DNA from: Gnetum montanum
Taxonomy: Eukaryota > Streptophyta > Gnetopsida > Gnetales > Gnetaceae
Direction of reading: 5' to 3'
Length of the DNA stretch: 64,000 nt
Assembly: GCA_015680685.1 (NCBI GenBank)
Contig: MNCI01037709.1
Coordinates: forward strand, 940,406-1,004,405
Shown here: piece by piece, positions 58,800 to 64,000 of the stretch
Numbering within the stretch: position 1 is the first letter of the stretch
Layout of the letters: each line of letters opens with the position of its first letter
Program-made: the position numbers and the translations under genes
Notes under the pieces: model-generated
What the model saw: only the letters and a program-made list of their open reading frames with translations
What the model was told of the DNA's origin: nothing
Databases searched by the model: none

Positions 58800-61700
58800 C
58801 TAAACATCCGGGACGGGAGGGTCGTCCCCTTTAAATCCAACAGCATCAGGGGCCCCTGCTCCACTGGGGCCAGCTTCTTGGGCATCATCGCCACCTTCAT
58901 CCTGAAAATGCCAAAAGAAACAACCAACATAAGAATAAGCGAATGTCAAAATTTTAAACATTATTCAATAAATTAACTTCATAAGGACAAAACGCTTACC
59001 ATAGGAGATCCCCCTAAGCCAAATTCCAATCGACGAAGGATTTCCTCTTTTGAAACGCTGGCCTAATCTGTCCCATCAAGGCCTAAGTTGACATCTGCCA
59101 AAGCCTTTCCTTTGTCGACAGCCGACCAGGTAGGACGTTTCAGAGGGAACTCGCCCACCGACACTTCCCCAGAAGCAGTTGTGATCACCCTTGTAGGCGA
59201 CTCCATTTCCACAGTTGTATTTTGAGCAAAAGTATCGAAGGCAGAACGCAAACCCAAACCCTCCACGAACATCTCTAGTTGGCGCTTTTCAATAGACACC
59301 TCTTTCAACGACTTCTTGTAGTGATGTTTGTGATTTTTCTCATCTTGACCCCACTTACGAACCTTGGAAGTGAAGGCTTTCCAATCTTGACATTTAAGGT
59401 TCAGGAGATAAATTTGGGCTTTGCACTCTGCCATTCTCCGATTCAGCGACGCATGACAATTCAGTAGATTCCAGTATCTGGTGTATGTAACCTCGGACGT
59501 TCGCCAGGAGCGATCCCCGCTTAGTTTGGCAGTGGCGAACTCGTACCGAGCCTTCAGATCGTCACGTTCCACCGACAATTTAGAAACTTCCTTTTCCCTT
59601 GCCTGAATCTGTAGTCACAACTGCTCAATGGAATGCCTACAGGTCCATAACGACTTAGCATTGTGCACAAGGCCTTCTGCAACTCCCTCATAAACAGGCC
59701 TTGGCACCTGTTCCACTTCTGTGGAAAGTGTGGTTAAACTTTCTATGCTAATGCTTTCAGAAGGGTCCCATCTCAATTGAGCACCTACCCATGCGAAAAA
59801 TACAAATGTTAAAACAATATAAACAAGATGTGAAACTCCAAACCTCTAAATGATTTATACCTATATCAAGGTGGGCCTCCTGGATCCGTTCAACAACTTC
59901 CTCCGCGATTCCAGCCACAAAATCCATCTTAATTGGCATTTTTGTCCAAGTAAGTGGCTCACAGGTACATGATGAACTAACCTCCGTGGTCCTCTTAGGG
60001 GGAACCGTCTTCATAGGTACATTCAAGCGCACCATCCCGGTCTCGCTGCCTTCATCTGAAAAAAATGAAAACATGAAAATAAAATCCCGTAGGAATGACA
60101 ACTAACAGGGCAAGTTGAAAATAAGATAAAAGGAAGAAAAGAAAAACATACCATGCCCCTCGTCACCTTCTGGAGGATCGCCTAAATCTAGATCCCCTTG
60201 AAGAAAGCTGCGAAACATTTGTTCGACACTGCCTTGGTCATCCAATGGTTCAGTTTCGCCAGTGTCTCCCTTCAGTTCCTCCGTCCCTCCTCCCTGATCC
60301 TTATCCACCTTTTCCCCTTCATTATTCTTCTCCATGTTCATCTCCTCCTCCTCCGTAATGGTTTCTAACGCCTGCTTCCTCACTTCTCGAATCAAGTCAA
60401 AGGCGTCAGCGACATGTAAGCAATCAAAAAGGAATATTATGAATACAACGAAAACAATAAAACAATAAACTGACAAAAGTCTACATACCGGGCATCTTAA
60501 ATCTTATGCGCTTTACTCGTGGCTCCCTCACATCAGAAGCTTCCTCAGTTGCACGCTCATGTCTCTTCAGCTTTGTTTTGGCCTGGCCCACGGTTTCTTT
60601 GATTACCCGCTCAGCTCTTCTTGCAGTGAGGGGCACATCATCCGGCTCTAACCCCAAACTATCACGAGTATGAATAGAGGTCCCCGATGATCCCCCGGTC
60701 ATAATAGTCACAGACTCGTCGATGCCTTCAGGTGCATCCTGGGATTTGGCTATGTTGTATAAATGATTGATCCACGGGTAGGACAGTTGACCCCGATCCC
60801 ACAGAACAAACTTGTTGTCTGCACGAACTACTAGGAACTCAGCAAAACGACGAAGGTAACTGGCGAAGAATGCAAAGGTGAAGTGGGATTGTGCCTTGAC
60901 ATTCGAACGCAACCGCACTATCTCTTTGTGCATGCCTGACAACAAAAATTGGGCCTAGTTATATCGCATGCCTGTTTCCAAGACAGTTCGCATGACACAA
61001 ACAGCCTCAATCCCAAGACTCTTCACCTGGGAAAGGGTTTTAGGGAATACCCATGCCCTGAACAATGGATATAATTCATTCACTTCCACAACTTTTGCTT
61101 TCCCCTGCATCAGGAATCCCTTGGCACCCTTGGCCACGCCTAGCCAATCTTCCAACTCACGAACCATCTGGAGCTCTTTATGAGCTCTGTCTAATACTAC
61201 AGTTAAGCTATCTGCCGGTACGCCAAATAAGTTTGAAAAGAACTCGGGCGACAGATGAAAAACTACCTTAACACCCTTAATCCGGGTGTTGTAGTATGAG
61301 ACAGACTCATTAAAAGAATCCACGATCCCAATCATCTCCCCTATGGATACGTCAGGACTAGAGGTCATAAAGAGCTCCATGAGGCCGGCATTATCCAGGC
61401 AACAAACGATGGATGGTGGAGCATATCTACGCAACCACTTTTGGGCCTTAGTCACTTCCCCGAACTTCATCGACAAGGTAGTCTCGGTTCGTCCAGTTGT
61501 CACCGGATCCCCACCAGGAGGTACATCAACTGTAAAAGCAATTTAAAATGGTTATATCAGCGTAACTCCAAACAGTTGGACAAACCCACTAACATATCTA
61601 GGAAATGTTATCATTTACCATTAGTGGTGGATTTAGATGTGCTGCCAGAATCACGAGGGAAGACTGGCCCGTTGTTCGACCAATCTTCATGAAGCCACCC

Positions 61701-62407
61701 ACGAGCTTTGCACATCGCGAACGCTTTGGAGAACTACTTATGAAAATGGATGATCGCTCCCTTCGTTTGACCCAGTACGGTTCCACGAAGGGTGGGGCCC
61801 ATCATGAATGCCTCCAGGGCAGTGTGAGCAAGAGCTAGTCCTTCATCCTCAACGTATGTCCTGTCTGGGTTGGCCTTCAGCCTGTAAACAAATAAATGTC
61901 AAAACAAGAAACAAACACCAAACGGCGAAAGGAAACAATAAACTTAAATATTCCTACTTGTCCACTCAGTACACAGTTCCGGGAGGATTCTGGAACAATG
62001 TGTGCACGCGGGTAGCTATGAACAGAGTATTGTTGAGGTAGTCTAACCCTCGAGGCAATAGTGCCCACACGCGCGTTAATGGGTGTGTTGACCTGGGCCC
62101 GCGGGTAGAACCATCCTCGTTAACAAGTGGCCCCTCGTCAATGTCTTCTATGAAGACCATGACACCCTTTGCATCTCCTGGCAGCATTGCCTCAAGCACG
62201 CTCCGTGCAATCACTTCGCTAAAGTTTGACCAGACGACCACCTCGAAATTGTCTAACATGAAGGCCAGAAATTCACATGCACCTTCCCTGAACCAAACCC
62301 CGTTGTTATCCATGGTTAGATCTGCAGGAGGCTCATTAGCCTCAGCGGGGCCAACCTATGTTAACACCTCGACAAACTCAACAACGAGGAGGAAGCACTT
62401 ACTCTCC

Positions 62408-63116
62408 CTGCAAGCAATCAAGACGCCACCATAAATTAGCCATGCTTCAAAACAACCCGAAAAGCGAGAGTTTACATCATGAATCGATACTTAAAAACTA
62501 AAAATTTTTCTTAACTATTCACACTCAGCGTATACGCCCCACAGACTAGCATATACGCCGGCGAAACTGTCTACGCTTAGCTTAATACGCTACTTAACTC
62601 AGCGTATACGCCGACAATGAACTAACTTACGCTCAACGTATACGCCGAAGAAATCCTCAGCGTATGTGCCCAAGTTCGCTTTTAGCGTAAATAGTCTACG
62701 CCGGCACTGAACAAACAAGTGTACGCCAGAAACATGAAAAACAAGTCTATGCTGTAAAGATAACTATGCACGCATAGCGTATACGCTGAACAAACCCTCA
62801 GCGTATACACCGTCACAGTAAACAGAATTTACACTGATAGAACAAACAAATCATGTTGACAAAACTTCGCGCATAGAGAACTCATGACGCCGTGACTTAC
62901 GCTGACATAATGGTGCAAGAAAAATGCTTACACTGATAAAACTGATTACGCCCTGAGTCGATGATAACCTGACCTTACTCTATGAAGTTACGCTCGGCAT
63001 ATATGTCGAAAACCCTATACGCCGAGAACCCTCTACGCTCGGCGTATACGCCGAGACTGTCTACACTGAAAAAGAGAAGCAAAGAAATAGTAACAGACGC
63101 AAGAATCAGAGCCTAC
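62408..63116 (-). other. Intron 1 of the antisense gene
   Basis: A 709-bp intron between donor AG|GTAGGC and acceptor TTGCTTGCAG|G. It is nearly ten times longer than most of the other introns (77 to 103 bp) and consists mainly of palindrome cluster 2. Phase 2 on both sides rebuilds an Arg codon. Confidence 0.65.
62528..63051. repeat. GCGTATACGC palindrome cluster 2 (antisense gene intron 1)
   Basis: Exact copies at 62528, 62602, 62777 and 63042, with one-mismatch forms such as GCATATACGC, ACGTATACGC and GCGTATACAC between them. Sparser TACGCT/TACGCC words continue on the other side of exon 1 up to about 63660. Confidence 0.95.
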
Positions 63117-63471
63117 CTATGGGATGTCACAGGCCATGATGTGATCCTTGGTCGGGGCAGGCATTGCAGCATGGCTTCAGTCTCCTCCACAAAGGTCAAG
63201 TTGGGACCCTTCCTCCCCTGGCCTTCCACTTCTTTTCCTTTGCCCATCTCGGCCTACTTTACGCTGATCGCACAAGTTTACGCTGAAAAAAAGAACTGTC
63301 TACGCTGGCGCCTGAAATTCTACACTCCGCGTCTACGCTGGGGTTTAGTGTTGGGCGTCTATGCTAAGGGTTACTCTTCGACGTCTACGCTCACGAGCAA
63401 GTTTACGCTTACGCTTAAGTTTTAACAGTTTACGCTCACGATTCAAAGTAGAAACAAATGAAACCCCCCCC

Positions 63472-63479
63472 TTTATATA
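63472..63479 (-). promoter_or_regulatory. TATA box of the antisense gene
   Basis: The minus strand reads GCGCTATATAAAGGGGGGG about 225 bp before the exon 1 ATG. It implies a start of transcription near 63445 and a 5' UTR of about 200 bases. It is the same arrangement as the LTR promoter of element C (CGCTATAAAAGGGGGGG). Confidence 0.65.
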
Positions 63480-63681
63480 GCGCTCTGCTATCTCTGCTGC
63501 CGCCTTTTACGCTGCTGTTGCTCCTTTTTGCCATTTTGTGCCTTTTTACTTATTTTTTGTTAAACTTTGCCCAAAAAAAATATTAAAAAATATTTTAAAA
63601 CAGAAATTATTACATCCTGGTTCCCCCGTGGATCCCATTTCATACGTTTACGCCGAATATTCTACTATAAATTCATTATGG

Positions 63682-63820
63682 CCCGGTATGGCCTTAAACT
63701 GCCATTACAGCCCGGCAGGGCCTTAAACTGCCGTTTTGAACCCACCTACGACCCGGTATGGCCTTAAACTGCCATGCGTCCCGGTGTGACGGTAATCCAC
63801 CATTATGCATGTATACATAG
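63682..63820. repeat. TTAAACT-core repeats, copy set 2
   Basis: CCCGGTATGGCCTTAAACTG at 63682, CCCGGCAGGGCCTTAAACTG at 63711 and CCCGGTATGGCCTTAAACTG at 63752, then a weaker fourth unit followed by GCATGTATACAT. The terminal GCATGTATAC block is also at the end of set 1. Confidence 0.9.
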
Positions 63821-64000
63821 TTTAAAATCACAAAAAGACACACAACGATACCCCTTTGCTTATTCAGCTCTCTGTTTATTGGCAGGAGCAAGCTCAATGG
63901 ACTACCAGCATTTAACCGCACCGTTAATCATTCACAGACCATACGGCAAAATTACAAGAGAAATTAACATAAACCTCATCAACTTAAGTTCACCAACGGA
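63821..64000. other. Element D continues to the window end
   Basis: No domain seen. An AATAAA on the minus strand near 63876-63881 could be a polyadenylation signal of a further minus-strand gene beyond the window, but nothing else supports this. Confidence 0.3.

Larger units (their letters stand above)
58800..63247 (-). pseudogene. Antisense eight-exon gene: FCP1-like pseudophosphatase, transposon-like domain and coiled coil
   Basis: Exons: 63247-63117, 62407-61958, 61881-61619, 61529-60489, 60385-60152, 60055-59861, 59784-59000, 58901-58800. All introns are GT-AG and the frame is kept at every junction, giving 1,066 codons with six in-frame TAG/TGA stops. Residues about 45-205 resemble FCP1/NIF phosphatases (CFLLVVEFVEVL, VWFREGACEFLAFMLDNFEV, VVWSN, TRVWALLP, NNTLFIATRVHTLFQNPPGT). 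The DxD is ExV and the DD is AT, so no catalysis is expected. Exon 4 (YYNTRIKGVKVVFHLSPEFF, then LFGVPAD) resembles ATHILA/plant-transposon ORFs and ends in a basic KRIRFK. Exons 5-6 are acidic (EEEE, EGDEGH). Exon 7 is a coiled coil (SVERDDLKARYEFATAKL), and exon 8 ends DDPPVPDV. The exon 5 acceptor is weak. Function unknown. Confidence 0.7.
52676..64000 (+). mobile_element. Element D: large gag-protease retroelement with an antisense multi-exon gene (runs off the window)
   Basis: The element comprises a palindrome-rich leader (52.68-54.1 kb), a gag-protease polyprotein on the plus strand (54118-58313), TTAAACT-core repeats, a convergent eight-exon gene on the minus strand (63247-58800), and its palindrome-rich upstream region. 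No RT, RNase H or integrase is present in the visible part. No LTR pair or primer site could be identified, so calling it an LTR element rests on the gag and protease. Antisense extra ORFs are known in Tat-lineage gypsy elements (for example gene23 of maize Grande), which is the closest precedent I know. Confidence 0.65.

Noticed and set aside
61605-61838. Plus-strand frames opposite antisense exon 3
   Set aside because: Shadow of an exon whose own frame continues in phase on both sides.
62982-63425. Plus-strand frame of 147 codons near the end of the window
   Set aside because: It overlaps exon 1 and the 5' UTR of the antisense gene, shows no domain, and is filled by palindrome words lacking stops.
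52680-63440. The two palindrome clusters as the LTR pair of element D
   Set aside because: Apart from the short palindromic words I find no collinear similarity between the two regions, and cluster 2 lies within an intron of the antisense gene.
63838-64000. A second antisense gene ending beyond the window (AATAAA near 63878)
   Set aside because: Only a hexamer supports it; no coding sequence or stop with domain context is visible.

Overview
This window is plant nuclear DNA, most likely from a gymnosperm. The evidence is a low-GC background, several generations of decayed LTR retrotransposons nested in one another, a Helitron relic, LINE fragments, and one three-exon A-type cytochrome P450 gene. 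No species can be named from the sequence. There are no rRNA or tRNA genes and no CRISPR arrays that I can see. A run of N (39088-39838), five N at 52972-52976 and single N at 12051, 30043 and 35630 mark assembly joins. Two of the single N sit between near-identical repeated ends.

Layout. 1-3314: AT-rich DNA without a gene. 3315-8894: a decayed Ty1/copia element on the minus strand, with a solo LTR inserted in its pol region (5300-6197). 8895-13010: a Helitron Rep/PIF1-helicase relic, minus strand. 15892-26033: Ty3/gypsy-type element A, minus strand; it has gag and protease but no RT that I could find, and carries a large 3' ORF. 26034-34467: related element B, plus strand, with gag, RT, RNase H and integrase. 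The 5' LTRs of A and B lie back to back. 34757-41524: a 5'-truncated LINE (minus) with a 19-bp target duplication, split by gypsy element C (35871-41223, minus). 41544-43999: AT-rich DNA with recent tandem duplications. 44019-46802: the P450 gene. About 50.2-52.65 kb: a LINE, plus strand (ORF1 and endonuclease). 52.68 kb to the window end: element D.

Element D is the most unusual part. On the plus strand it encodes a long gag-protease polyprotein (54118-58313, about 1,400 codons) and no reverse transcriptase. Convergent to it, on the minus strand, is a gene I reconstruct as eight exons (63247 down to 58800, 1,066 codons). GT-AG introns keep the frame at all seven junctions, and a TATA box lies upstream. 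Its predicted protein begins with a domain resembling FCP1/NLI-interacting-factor phosphatases in which all the catalytic aspartates are replaced. An ATHILA/plant-transposon-like region, an acidic segment and a coiled coil follow. Six in-frame stops, each explicable as a lost Trp codon, interrupt it. The leaders of both genes, and intron 1 of the antisense gene, hold clusters of the perfect palindrome GCGTATACGC (11 exact copies, none seen elsewhere in the window). Degenerate repeats with a TTAAACT core flank the antisense gene on both sides.

Only the P450 looks like a host gene that could still be functional. The rest is mobile-element sequence at different stages of decay: elements A and B, the copia element and the Helitron are old and full of stops, while C, the LINEs and D are more GC-rich and better preserved.
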